Positions 47,564-58,207 of a stretch of DNA of 64,000 bases are shown here, in pieces. Location: assembly GCF_030704535.1 (NCBI RefSeq), contig NC_081822.1:1436001-1500000 (forward strand), in the 5' to 3' direction. This DNA is from Vitis vinifera. Lineage: Eukaryota; Streptophyta; Magnoliopsida; Vitales; Vitaceae. The translations under genes were made by a program, and so were the position numbers. The notes beneath the pieces are model-generated. The model made no database searches and was not told the origin of the DNA. It worked only from the letters and a program-made list of their open reading frames with translations. The stretch's first letter is position 1. Each line of letters opens with the position of its first letter.

Positions 47564-49477
47564 TCACCAATAATCCCTACATGAACATAATCCATCAGCA
47601 AAATGGTGAAACCGCTTTGAATCACGAATAATGATGGTACGCTTCTCAAGCAATGATGCAAACTTTGCAGTGCTGTGACAGTCACCACAGATTCTAAGAT
47701 TCTTAGTTATAATTAGTGGCACACCAGAACCAGTCACCAAAAGACCAAATGCAATCGCCAATTTCTCACTGTGCTTATTGATCATATCCACTTTGACCTC
47801 CTCATCAATGTCATGTAGAACGAACTCTGTTTTAGGTGCACATCCAGCCTCCCGAATTTTCCTGATAAGTTCTTCCAGCTTGGTATGTATCTCGTCTGAC
47901 CTGGGGTGTAATTGATCACCAACTACAAAGCGATGGATCTTGTTCCCATGCTCAATAAAACTGCATCCAGGATTTCTTGTAAGCCTCCTCTCCTTCATTA
48001 AAGCTCTCACCTTAGAAGCATCTCTCCATAGACCAGCCGCAGAGTATATATTTGATAACATAATATAGTTTCTATGGTCTGATGGGTCTAGAGATAACAA
48101 TTGCTCCGCAACTTCCTTACCAAGTTCAACATTACCATATACCCTACAAGCACCAAGAAGAGCACCCCATACACCAGAACTAGGCTCCATTGGCATGCTC
48201 TTAATCAGCTCATAAGCATCTTCCAAACGTCCTGAGCGACCTAGAAGGTCAACCATGCATGAATAGTGATCTAACCGAGGCTCAACCCTGTAAACTTCAG
48301 ACATAATCTCAAAATATTTCTTCCCCTCCTCAACAAGCCCTGAATGGCTGCAAGCACTTAACAAATGAGTGAATGTTACATGATCAACCTCCACACCTTC
48401 CTTGACCATGAGATCAAAGAGCTTAATTGCTTCTCTGCCACATGCATGCACAGCATAGCCTGCAAGCATGGCAGTCCAAGCTATTCTGTCCCGATCTTTT
48501 ATCTCTTCAAAAATGTCCTCTGAAGCATTTAACCTCCCCAACTTTGCATACAAATTTAGAAGTGCAGTTGCAATGATGATATCCGCATTAAAACCACATC
48601 TATGGATATACGCATGAATGGACTCTGCTTGTCTTCCTAGACCTGTATCTGTGCAAGCCCGAAGCAAGGCAACCATAGTGGCTTGATCGGGATTGATACC
48701 AGCCCTTTTCATCAAATTAAACAAATCCATCCCTTTCTCCGCATACCCATTATGATTATGAATCACAACCATTGAATTCCAGGACACTAAACTCCTCACA
48801 GGCATTTCCTCAAACAATTGACTAGCCGCATCTAAAAAACCTAACTTCCCATACATGTTAATGAGAGAATTAACTACCTTAGCCTTCCCCGACATCCCCA
48901 GTTTGACTACAACCCCATGAAGGGATTTCCCTTCATCTAGGGCTCCCATATCAGCACAAGCTGAGACTACAGATAAAAGGGTCACCTCATTGGGTTGCCT
49001 ACCACTCTCTGTTCTCATCCTACAAAACGCATTCAAGCACGCACCCAAATACCCCCTTCCCGAAAGCCCCGACATCAACGAATTCCAGGAGACCAAGTCT
49101 TTGTTAGGCATTTCATCAAAGAGCCTCTGTGCATCCTCATCATAGCCCAATTTGAAATACATTGACACCAAACGGTCACCAATGAAACCATCACTGTAAT
49201 TCAAAGATTTGATCACTCGAGCATGAATTGCGGAGCAATAGGATACGGACGTGCAAGAGCTTATAGCGAAAACGAGAGATTGAACAATTGAATATACCTG
49301 AAATGGGGGAGAGAGTTGAAAGAGATTGGCATTGCAAATTCTTCTTTTGCTGATGAAGAATTTGCACAGAAGAAAAGGGTATTTCTGTATGTGCGCGAAT
49401 TTTTTGAAACTGATGAAACAATGGACGAAGAGAGAGTGTAACGAAAGTGATGAACGAGAAGGAACTGACACTATCAT
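47564..49477 (-). CDS. DYW-class pentatricopeptide repeat protein
   Basis: Organellar RNA-editing factor by family: the PLS repeats bind a specific RNA site and the DYW domain acts as a cytidine deaminase. The intron-less frame gives 637 aa from ATG 49477. The N-terminal 55 residues are basic and hydroxylated with few acids, fitting an organelle presequence. PLS repeats span about residues 65-445 (for example RLFDEMPNKDLVSWNSLMSG). The E/E+ region (NPGCSFIEHGNKIHRFVVGD) follows. The DYW domain keeps HSEKLAIAFG (zinc His and catalytic Glu), CGDCHSTAKF (CxxC zinc ligands) and the terminal CSCRDYW. From memory it resembles Arabidopsis At5g40410. The start lies 240 bases from the U4 transcript start on the opposite strand, so the two genes share a short divergent promoter region. 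Confidence 0.94.
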   Translation of the reverse strand: MIVSVPSRSSLSLHSLFVHCFISFKKFAHIQKYPFLLCKFFISKRRICNANLFQLSPPFQVYSIVQSLVFAISSCTSVSYCSAIHARVIKSLNYSDGFIGDRLVSMYFKLGYDEDAQRLFDEMPNKDLVSWNSLMSGLSGRGYLGACLNAFCRMRTESGRQPNEVTLLSVVSACADMGALDEGKSLHGVVVKLGMSGKAKVVNSLINMYGKLGFLDAASQLFEEMPVRSLVSWNSMVVIHNHNGYAEKGMDLFNLMKRAGINPDQATMVALLRACTDTGLGRQAESIHAYIHRCGFNADIIIATALLNLYAKLGRLNASEDIFEEIKDRDRIAWTAMLAGYAVHACGREAIKLFDLMVKEGVEVDHVTFTHLLSACSHSGLVEEGKKYFEIMSEVYRVEPRLDHYSCMVDLLGRSGRLEDAYELIKSMPMEPSSGVWGALLGACRVYGNVELGKEVAEQLLSLDPSDHRNYIMLSNIYSAAGLWRDASKVRALMKERRLTRNPGCSFIEHGNKIHRFVVGDQLHPRSDEIHTKLEELIRKIREAGCAPKTEFVLHDIDEEVKVDMINKHSEKLAIAFGLLVTGSGVPLIITKNLRICGDCHSTAKFASLLEKRTIIIRDSKRFHHFADGLCSCRDYW

Positions 49478-49640
49478 ATTCCATCATTAACACTATGAAC
49501 CCGGAAAATGGATACCAACAACGATGAATTGTGAAGCTTCCCTAAAAATACAGCAACCTTTGTTCGTGTTGAATCGTTTGAACTGTTTGGGAATGAGGTC
49601 AGTGTGCCGAAACGCGAAGGAGCGATTGTGGGAAATGCTA

Positions 49641-49651
49641 GTCCCACATCG
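49641..49651 (+). promoter_or_regulatory. USE of U4 snRNA gene
   Basis: GTCCCACATCG matches the plant snRNA upstream sequence element RTCCCACATCG exactly. It lies 33 bases upstream of the TATA box. That spacing marks RNA polymerase II snRNA genes, whereas Pol III genes such as U6 use about ten bases fewer. Confidence 0.93.
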
Positions 49652-49684
49652 AACGGGAGAGACGATGGAATTCCAAGGGACAGC

Positions 49685-49690
49685 TATAAA
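49685..49690 (+). promoter_or_regulatory. TATA box of U4 snRNA gene
   Basis: TATAAA starts 32 bases upstream of the U4 5' end and 33 bases after the USE. Confidence 0.93.
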
Positions 49691-49716
49691 ATAAAATAAG
49701 TTAGTACTTACGTAGT

Positions 49717-49874
49717 ATCTTTGCGCTTGGGGCAATGACGCAGCTAGTGAGGTAATAACCGAGGCGCGTCAATTGCTGGTTGAAAACTATTTCCAAACCC
49801 CCTCTTTGGCCTGGGTTTGGCTCAGGCCACTGAGAATTTCTGGAAGGGCTCCCTCTAATCCAGGGAAAAGCCCT
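49717..49874 (+). ncRNA. U4: U4 spliceosomal snRNA
   Basis: The transcript begins ATCTTTGCGCTTGGGGCAAT and continues with the plant U4 core: the 5' stem-loop with CAATGA/GTGAGG kink-turn elements (15.5K protein site), CCGAGGCGCG and AATTGCTGGTTGAAAACT in the U6-pairing stem II region, and the Sm-type site AATTTCTGG (49835-49843). The terminal stem pairs AGGGCT with AGCCCT around CCCT/AGGG. Length, about 158 bases, fits plant U4. U4 pairs with U6 in the U4/U6.U5 tri-snRNP of the major spliceosome. With USE, TATA and 3' box all present it is probably an expressed gene rather than a pseudogene. It sits divergent from the DYW PPR gene. Confidence 0.95.
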
Positions 49875-49890
49875 CAAATCCCTAGTTCAA
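49875..49890 (+). terminator. Plant snRNA 3' box
   Basis: CAAATCCCTAGTTCAA fits the plant 3'-end signal CA(N)3-10AGTNNAA. It begins immediately after the terminal stem of U4 and directs snRNA 3'-end formation. Confidence 0.85.
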
Positions 49891-51735
49891 ATTTTGTCAG
49901 GTTATTAGTACTTCTCATGATGCCTATAATATGATACTGTATGTTTTGGGTTCTAGATTGGGGTAGAAGGGGGATCGTAGATGATCAATTTCGGGTCTTA
50001 GGCTATTTTTGTCGGTGGCCTATGGGCTCTGGATCAGAAGCTTACCCTTGGTTATTTTGGGGCTGGGCTCGGCTTAAGTTTCTTTGAAGTTTGAGAACCC
50101 AGCTCAATTGACAATCGCGACCCCAATAAAGATACCAGCACAGCGGTCCATTTGGACTGGACCAGCCCAATGAACGTTACCGCATACGACAACCGCTGTC
50201 TTGTGAATAAGCCAGTAGTGTATAGAAGTTTCCAATGCCTGGCATCGTATCCCGTGCAACTCCCACAGTTGAACACGTGGCGTTTGCATGCTGGTGCAGG
50301 TTTATCCGATCTCAAACTCTCGGGATATGAATTTTGATAGCAAATATGACAATTAAAATTAATTTAATTTTTTTGTATTTTCAACTTTTTATTCTATATT
50401 CTAAAATAATTTTTTTTAAAAAAAAAAACTTCATGAAAATTGTCTTCTGGTTATTTTTAAAATTATTTTCTCACTTTTTCCCCCTTAAATAACCCTATAA
50501 TTCCAATATCCACAAAATGGAAAAATAAAAAATGTTATATGAAACAATTTAAATGTTGTTTCTCCAAATAAAATTAATAGCAAATTAATTCATGGTGGGT
50601 TTGTCATGATTGCAAATAAAATTTCTTATTTTTTAGAACAATTTATGATTTATAATCCTATTAATTTTAATTCATTTCAAAAATTTTAAACCCGCAAAAG
50701 ATATCCCAACATTTAGGATAACAAATTTTCTAATATTTATTAATATGATTTTATTTTAGTAAAGGTTTAACTTACGATGTATTTAAAAGTCGTTTATCAA
50801 ATGAGTATTTTGCATAGAGCCGTTAAAGAACGACCTCAACTAGATTTAAATAATAATCATAATTATATCAAATGATTTATAATTCTATTAATATTAATTC
50901 ATTTTCAATTTCTTAAACCCACAAAAGATATCCCAACATTTATGATAGCAATGTTTCTAATATGAGCCTTAAAAAATAAAAACCACCCATTTATGGTTAT
51001 CTCGTGAGTCTTTACTATGAAAAAGCAAGTAATGTTATATTTGTATAACATTGTTTCTTTTTTTTTAAATAAAAAAAAATCATTTTTTCTATGTAATGTC
51101 ATGCTCAAGACTAAGTGGTCAGAAATTTTGACTACTCAGGGACCAATCCGTACAAAAGCGGTCTCATAAGTTAACGGTTCGAATCAAATCAATCAGCCCT
51201 CACAAGCCAATCCAACGCTCCAGATCCCATCTCCACGCATTGATTATCCTCTTATAGATCACATACAATCCCAAGAGGCCCTCTGCAGATATCTACCAAC
51301 AGATGTACCGTAAGATATGATCAGATGCAAGTGCATGTCAACGTTTGGAAAGAGACCCAGATAAAGAGTTTCACAGAGAAGCAGAGATGTCAGACTTTGG
51401 AGATAGAGAGAGATGGAGAGAGAGAGAGGGAGAGAGAGAAATGTAATTATGAAGGTGAAATTAATAACCGGTAGATAGAGTAGAGTGCTTGGCCAATAAA
51501 GAGCTTCAGAAAAGGCCAATATGGCATAACCAATCCCTTCTCACACGCGTCTCACCCTTTTCTTCATTTCTTGGTCTGGTCAGACTTACTGTGTCTTAAT
51601 TACAAGCTTATCTTCGGAATTATCAGTTTTTTATTACCATCATTTAACCCCTTCCTTATAGTTCTTCACTTCCCCACTGTATTCATCTCTTCTTTCTGGG
51701 TTTTCCGGTGGGCCTGAGTCGTCGCCGGGGGCACA
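49891..51735. other. Intergenic region between U4 and ARID-HMG genes
   Basis: It contains an AT-rich direct duplication (separate entry), a GA-rich tract at about 51405-51440 and, toward the right, the promoter and leader of the ARID-HMG gene. No coding gene is supportable. Confidence 0.55.
50643..50963. repeat. Direct duplication, 227-base offset
   Basis: About 93 bases at 50643-50735 recur at 50870-50963. Shared words include ATGATTTATAATTCTATTAA-type sequence, TTAATTCATTT, AAACCC.CAAAAGATATCCCA and ACATTTA.GATA. There is unrelated sequence between the copies. Divergence is modest. Confidence 0.85.
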
Positions 51736-54024
51736 ATGTCGTCGCAGGAGAGAGCTGAGGACTCTACTCCAAACGGGTCCGGTGGGAATCTCTACTCTGT
51801 GTCGTTTGTCACCCATGAAGACATCGTTAGCCACTCCTCTCTGTTCTGGGATACTCTCAGGAGTTTTCATTATGAGATGGGCACCAAATTATCGTAAGAC
51901 CCTTGTTTTTCCATTCCTCTTTCGTAGCTTCCAAACGGGTTTTCTTTCCTTTTCTTTTCCTTTTTTTAAATCTATTTTTATATTTTTTGAAATTTTTTTG
52001 GTGGCTAATATCTGTGTATTTTATTGTAAGAATACCTGTGATTGGTGGGAAGCAGCTGAACTTGTATGTTCTGTATGTGGAGGTCACTCGAAGGGGTGGC
52101 TATCATAAGGTTATCCATTATTTAGAATATTTTTTTCATTGATTTTCCTTCTTCTTTTTTTTTTTTTTCCCTTTGATTTTTTTTATTTTTTTTCTATTGA
52201 CAGGTCGTGATGGATAAAAAATGGAGAGAGGTGAGCTCAGTTTTCAACTTCTCTCCAACAACCACAAGTGCTTCATATGTACTGAGGAAGCACTATTACA
52301 ACATCCTTAGAAAATATGAACGTGCTTACTTCTTAAAGGGTCCACCTTTAAACGCAACTGGTATCAGCTTTCTCTCTTTCTCTACTTGTAAATGGGTCTC
52401 CTGCTCTTTGGTTTTCTTTTTCTTTTTCTTTTTAATATAAATTTTATTTGTTTGTTTATGGGTACTGTGTTTGGTTTCTGTGTAGCTTCTATCCCTGTCA
52501 GCGACCTCTCGAATTTGCAGCAAACGGCTGATGCGAGGAGAAACGCCTCTAATCCTCCCATTGGAGGTGAGTGTTGTGGAAAATTTATAAGATGATAAAG
52601 TGGGCATAAACCACACACCACATATATTTGATTGGATGTCTCTATCTGAAGTTTGCTCCAATGGTTTCGACTGTGTGATAAAAATTGGGATAAATTTTTA
52701 TGTATATTAAGGTGGGGTTGGGGTGTCAGTTACCCTTTGTTGTGTAGACAAGTGGGGTCTCTCAGCATCCTCTCCTTGGGCCCATACCACACTGCTAATT
52801 CTCTGGAGGACTAGGAGAGGGGTCCTGAAGAATCCGGGCTTTTAACTTCCTCCGCAGTTGAAGTGAAGTACTAAATTTTTGTTGTGTTTTGGGGCAATGA
52901 CCACACCTCTTTATTGGGGTGTGGCCCTCACAGGTTGAAATAATTAGACTAGTTAGTTATGTGGCTTTTATCAATTGAGTCCAGCTTTAATGTTTCCGGG
53001 AATTGATCTGTTTGGCTTTTGATATCTAATGATCAATTATTGAAATGTTGGTCTTTTGGATGCAAGGCTTGATCCAAGCTCGGTTTTAATTGCATTCTGT
53101 AATTTGATGAGGGGGGTTTTTTGTATGGTAGTCATATGTGTTCTTTCTTTTGTACTTTGTGGGCAAACATTTTCTACCCATCCCTCCAACTTTGGCATAG
53201 AAAGTGAGGCTGCCATTTTGGGTGGAGACTCTTCTCCAAATTCTTTTGTTGCCAATTTTGCAGCCAAAATGTATAGAGTGATCTTCTCCCTTTTTGGTAT
53301 TTGATTATTCAAAAGAGTTAGATTGGACCTGAAGTTGAAAATGATGGACCTCATCTATTTAGATATATATTAGTACTACTGAATCTTGTTTTTCCCTCAT
53401 TTTCTGTATCCTTAGCTCCCATTTTAGCTGTTGGGACGATAAATGCAAAGTTCGATTGCGGGTACTTGGTGTCGGTGAAAATGGGGTCTGAAACCCTGAG
53501 TGGAGTGCTGTATCATCCTGGGCAGCCAAGTTCATACACGCCAATCAGAACTTCCAATACTACTGCTTCTCAAACCCTGATTACAAACAAGGCAGCACGC
53601 AAGAAGAAGCGAAAAAGAGGTGGTGAGCCCGGCCGCCCCAAGCCCAACAGGAGTGGTTACAACTTCTTTTTCTCAGAGAAGCATGCATTATTCAAGTCCC
53701 TATATCCAGACAGAGAGAGGGAGTTTACAAAAATGATTGGAGAGAGTTGGAGCAGCCTGAGCCTGGAGGAGAAGGAAGTAAGCCAACCCTTTGCTCTGAC
53801 CTCTTCTATCCTTACCAAAGACGAATCAAACATGTATGCTCTTGGGCTTTCATCCATGCTTTAATTGAAACTTCATTTTTGTGTAGGTTTATCAGAAGCT
53901 CGGGATAAAGGACAAGGAAAGGTACAAGAAAGAGATGAAAGAATACAAGGAGAGGATGGGGGCTGTGCAGCAGCGGCCTCAGGTGGTGGTGGAAGTTGGC
54001 AGGGCTGACAATGGGGGTCCATAG
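51736..54024 (+). CDS. HMGB9: ARID and HMG-box DNA-binding protein
   Basis: Nuclear architectural or transcription factor of the plant ARID-HMG group. Exons 51736-51893, 52031-52109, 52204-52360, 52486-52566, 53416-53777 and 53887-54024 join in phase to 324 aa, near the 338 aa I recall for Arabidopsis HMGB9 (At1g76110). The ARID domain spans about residues 34-125: FWDTLRSFHYEMGTKLSIPV, LYVLYVEVTRRGGYHKVV and SYVLRKHYYNILRKYE. A basic patch KKKRKRGGEPGRPKPNRSGY, which may act as NLS and resembles an AT-hook, precedes the HMG box (about 236-300) with NFFFSEKHALFKSLYP and IGESWSSLSLEEKEVYQKLG. The first exon's GT donor follows only two bases of a serine codon completed in exon 2. The fourth intron, about 850 bases, is the longest. 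Confidence 0.93.
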
Positions 54025-55140
54025 CAGCTGTTTGGCTAGGCTGATATGGTTTTTCTGAATCTTGATGCTTATAGAATGCTGTTGGTGGTCTGGCATAAGC
54101 GAGCTTGTATAATATGCTCATACCTGATCGATGATGTTTTTCACTCTGGACCGGCTCTTCTAATCCTCTCTCTCTCTTTATATATATAGTTTTTGATGTT
54201 TTACAGAGGCATTGTACTTTCAAGGTCTCATTTTGTTAATGAGTTTTTAATTGAATTGATACATTCTATTGCCCCCCCCCCCTCTTTTTGTTTCTCTCTG
54301 TCTTTTTTCCTTTTTGAATGTTTTTGGAAGCATCACATTCATAAAATGCCATTCAATCAAAATGGTTGTATTGTTTAATAGTGTTTTGCCTTGATTAAAT
54401 TCTTCAACTATCACCATCTCACTGGGAATTTTTACATCTCTAGTGCCAATGAATTATTAAGAATCCTAATAAAAAATGGGGATATGGATCATAATTTTCA
54501 CTTTGAAAATGCTAGGGACTCTCCCTCTCAGATGAACTTTGTGAATGGGTTTTCCGTTAAATCCTTCATAACCCTATTGCACGGACGGGAAATTGGCAGT
54601 GGCATGCCACCTGCAATTTACATTTTACCAATATTCATGGAGATCCATATGGTTATGTTAGGAAGTGCAATACTTGTCCATTTACTTAAACCTTCATTTA
54701 TGAAAACGGCCATATCTTCCCTCTGCATCTTTACCTTGGTTGAGTCTCTTTCAATCATGCGGGTGGTGGTTTGTTTGTTATGTCTAGGTTTTATGGTTTG
54801 AGATTATTGTCCCCTCTTCAGATTTTCCATGTTATAACTTCCTTTAATGCTCTCATGGCTGCAGCTAATCTTTTACCCAATGTAAGCAACTTTATAAGCT
54901 TTCTCTCATGGAGGATTATGAACGAGCTGATGATTTAATGGGTTCTGTAATAACTAGCAAAATAAAATGAAGGAACAAAAGATTTAATTTTTGCAAAGAT
55001 GGTTCATTAACAATCCCAACAGCTGCTTTTACAAAATATTCTCTCCTCCTAGGAGGTAAAAATTTTTTGGTCTTGCATGGTAAAGCCCCCTTATTGTGAG
55101 AGAATCCAAAGAAAATAATTCAATTTTATTTTTTATAACA
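54025..55140. other. Intergenic region with possible gypsy remnant
   Basis: 3' UTR and flank of the ARID-HMG gene, a C homopolymer near 54274-54283, a possible Ty3/gypsy remnant at about 54400-54760, and then AT-rich spacer up to the TRIM array. No host gene is seen. Confidence 0.5.
54400..54760 (+). mobile_element. Possible short Ty3/gypsy pol remnant
   Basis: A stretch near 54640-54690 can be read as GYVRKCNTC, reminiscent of the zinc-binding region ahead of a gypsy integrase core, with related but weak context upstream. No LTRs were found nearby. It is a broken fossil if real, and the assignment is weak. Confidence 0.3.
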
Positions 55141-55145
55141 ATTAA

Positions 55146-55841
55146 CGTAACGACCCGCACCTAACCGTGTAGATATTGTCCACTTTGGACCCAAAGATAT
55201 TGTCCACTTTGGACCCAAAGGGCTTTTACAACTTTAAAACGCGTCTACTTGGTTAAGAGGAGTCTCTACATATATAGAGCCAGGAACATTCTCCCCTATC
55301 TGATGTGGGACATCACAAACACCCCCCCATATAGACACAACGTTCTCGTTGTGTCCCATGAGATTGCGGGGCCAAACAAACCCCCACATCGGGGTCGGGG
55401 ATCGGCTCTAATACCATTTGTAACGACCTACACTCAATCGTATAAATATTGTCCGCTTTGAACCCAAAGGGCCTTTACAGCTTTAAAACGCGTCTACTTG
55501 GTTAAGAGGAGTCTCTACATATATAGCGCCAGGAACATTCTCCCCTATCCGATGTGGGACATCACAAACACCCCCCCATATAGACACAACGTCCTCGTGT
55601 CCCATGAGATTGCGGGGCCAAACAAACAAACACCCCTTACAAGGCCAAACAAACCCCCACACTGGGGTCGGGGATCGGCTCTGATACCATTTGTAACGGT
55701 CCGCTCCCAACCATGTAGATATTGTCCGCTTTGGGCCCAATAGGGGCCCTCACGGCTTTAAAACGCGTCTACTTGGTTAAGAGGAGTCTCTACATATATA
55801 GCGTCAGGAACATTCTCCTCTATCCGATGTGGGACATCACA
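55146..55841 (-). mobile_element. Tandem TRIM array: three LTRs, two internal domains
   Basis: LTR-like units at 55146-55317, 55419-55566 and 55692-55841 share GTCTACTTGGTTAAGAGGAG and end in GATGTGGGACATCACA on the plus strand. They are separated by internal domains 55318-55418 and 55567-55691. On the minus strand each internal domain starts, two bases after an LTR, with TGGTATTAGAGCC or TGGTATCAGAGCC (tRNA-iMet primer site), and ends in a G-rich polypurine tract just before the next LTR. Flanks ATTAA and ATTAT look like a target duplication of the whole array. The rightmost-in-sense LTR has a small internal duplication. It is non-coding, looks structurally whole, and is younger than the related copy at 21220-21623, judging by LTR similarity. 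Confidence 0.92.
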
Positions 55842-55846
55842 ATTAT

Positions 55847-56235
55847 ATATAAGTAATCATCATGCAAAATGAAGTGATCACCACAATAGCTCCTAGAAGA
55901 ACATCGTAAAGATAAGGGAAATATTAGGTGGAAAACTTTAAGGTATTTCATTGGATGGTAGAATGCAATGGATGTACTCATTTCAAATGTTATGAACTGA
56001 GGGGGCAGTCAAGCAACCCATATAAATATTTGTTCTCTAGTAGGATATGTGAGTTACAATGCATAAGACATGAATCTACTTTCAGATGACCAAGGACCAA
56101 GTCCAGAGTTTCACAAGGGATGGGTTTTTGCCTTAAAAAGCATTGAGGGCAATCATTTCCTTTCCATCAGACCTCCAAACATGCCATAGACTCAGGAACT
56201 TAACAACAGCATGCCGTGAAGCATTGATTGATTGT
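55847..56235. other. Short spacer
   Basis: AT-rich spacer between the TRIM array and the 3' end of SNRNP25. Nothing else is seen. Confidence 0.6.
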
Positions 56236-58207
56236 TCATATACGTTTGTTAAGACCATGAAAGAATCGATGTTTTCTCCTCCTAGAATGCCTCTGAGAAC
56301 CCTTTGACATGATGAAGGGGACAAAATGCACCTGCATAAGTACATGACATATCTCCATTTAGTTAGACAAATATAAAGGAATGATATCTTCGAAGATGAT
56401 AAAGAAAGTGATTCTCTTTGATTTTTCACGTTTTCAAAGTATAAAGATGACATATCATGAAACTTGTTTCATTTTCTAATCATATACATAGACATATGGC
56501 CACTTGGATGTCCCATGGAAGCCGAATGGTTCCAGTGTGTTTTACATAGAATCTTAGGGTAAAAATTACATCCAAAATACGGCCATGAACCAAAACAACT
56601 GATGGTACAAAACCAATTTAAGGTTTTCTTGAAATGACATTTTTTCAACATTTTTACTTACCATCATTGTCATTTTCCATAATCGTCTCATCCACAATTA
56701 TGAATTCCAACCTTCAAAATTATAAGTAAATCAAGAAAACAATCATACAATTCTTTTAGGACAACCAAGCTCTTTCCATGGCATCTAGGACACTGTCAAG
56801 GGAAATATACCCATTCAACATATCTAAAAAAGCCCTTGTTCAAATTGTGTCATGCCTTCTAACAAAAATAAAAGGGCTTCAAAATCAGAAAATTGTAGAC
56901 AGGTTGATGACCCTATACAATCCAGAATGAACTTCACAAAACCCAGAAAGAATAGAGCTAGAACCTGAGAATTATTGTGTATGCCAAAATCTTGAAGGGC
57001 AGAACCATCATTAATCAACTTATCATTATAGTATGAAAGGCAAAAATTTGCCCAAACGTGCTTCCTGCATTGCCAGAAGACGACCTTGAATTAGCAAATA
57101 AAGGATTAACAATAAGTAGTAGTACTATATCATCCCCAATTCTTCCCCCAAAATAATCAATAGTTTTAAAAAATCATGAGTTTCTCTAAATTATAATTTT
57201 GTCTAAAATCACTCAGCAAAAGAAATGAAAGATGACAAATGTTGCATTTCTGATACATCGAATAATTTTGTCTGCTGATTTGCGATTTAGAAACCAAAAT
57301 GATGGTCATCAGAGGTCATTCTTCCTTTTAAGATATTTTAAAGAACAGTAAAAGGGTTGGTATACTGTCTAGTGATCAATAATTTTTGAGGAACCAACCT
57401 ATGGTCAACTATTTGAAGGAGAAAAGCTCAATTCAAGCCAAATTGCAGAAAAACAAAGAGTTAACTAGATAGCTTGCTGTTATCATACCATGAAATGTGG
57501 CGATGCCCCATTTTCGATTGCTCCATATCGTTTATCTTTTTCTTGATTGCCAGTTTCAAATCCTTTACCGTAGCCGAATTCAACACCGCAACATCTTCAC
57601 CAACAAAATCCCACCATCAAAATCAACCACATATTAGAAAATATCATTTAGCTACGCCCAAATAACAAACGTTCCCACTTGTCAAAGATTCGAAGAAGTA
57701 GTAGTGCCCAGACACTGTTTGTCGAAATGACAATCAGAAGAAAGACTAAATTCAAACCCCGACCTCGAATGTTTTACATCAAAACAAATCACAGATATCG
57801 TTTATAAAAACAATAACAACTCTCTCTCTCTGATTGCTGAGGAAAATAAAAAAACAAAAACAAAAAATTCGGAAAATTTCCTTTCGAGGCACAACTGCCC
57901 AGAGTTTGAAGGGTTTCTTTTGTTAAAATTCTGGGAACGAAAAGGGAAATGATATGTAGAGGAGAAAGCATTTGGTACCGAAGGATGTAGAATCCAATTT
58001 GATAACAGAGATCCGCATGGCGCTGCCCAATTCTAAGTTGATGAGAGTGTCAACATCCGATAAGGTTGGTTCCTTGGGGACATCAGCAAGTATAGGATCG
58101 TCCAATAGAGCTGTCAGCGTTGAATGCAACCTTGCTTTCTTCACGTTGTTGCTGTTGTAGCTTCCGACATCCTCCTCCTCTCTCTTCCCTCCACCCGACG
58201 ATTCCAT
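56236..58207 (-). CDS. SNRNP25: U11/U12 snRNP 25 kDa protein (minor spliceosome)
   Basis: Ubiquitin-fold subunit of the U11/U12 di-snRNP, which recognises U12-type introns in the nucleus. Exons 57979-58207, 57489-57594, 56965-57064 and 56236-56331 join in phase to 176 aa. Family signatures are in order: LTALLDDPILADVPKEPTLS, LINLELGSAMRISVIKLDST, NSATVKDLKLAIKKKINDME, MGHRHISWKHVWANFCLSYY, DGSALQDFGIHNNSQ, VHFVPFIMSKGSQRHS and RRRKHRFFHGLNK. The ubiquitin-like domain occupies roughly residues 60-150, with a basic C-terminal tail. The W codon of HISWKH is split across an intron, as is the Asp of SFDV. Length fits the plant family. From memory the Arabidopsis gene is At3g07860. No defects are seen. 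Confidence 0.94.

Noticed and set aside
51112-51190. Possible tRNA: an A-box-like TGGTCAGAAAT with GGTTCGAATC about 60 bases later
   Set aside because: No cloverleaf can be drawn. The acceptor and anticodon stems do not pair, so it is at best a tRNA-derived relic.
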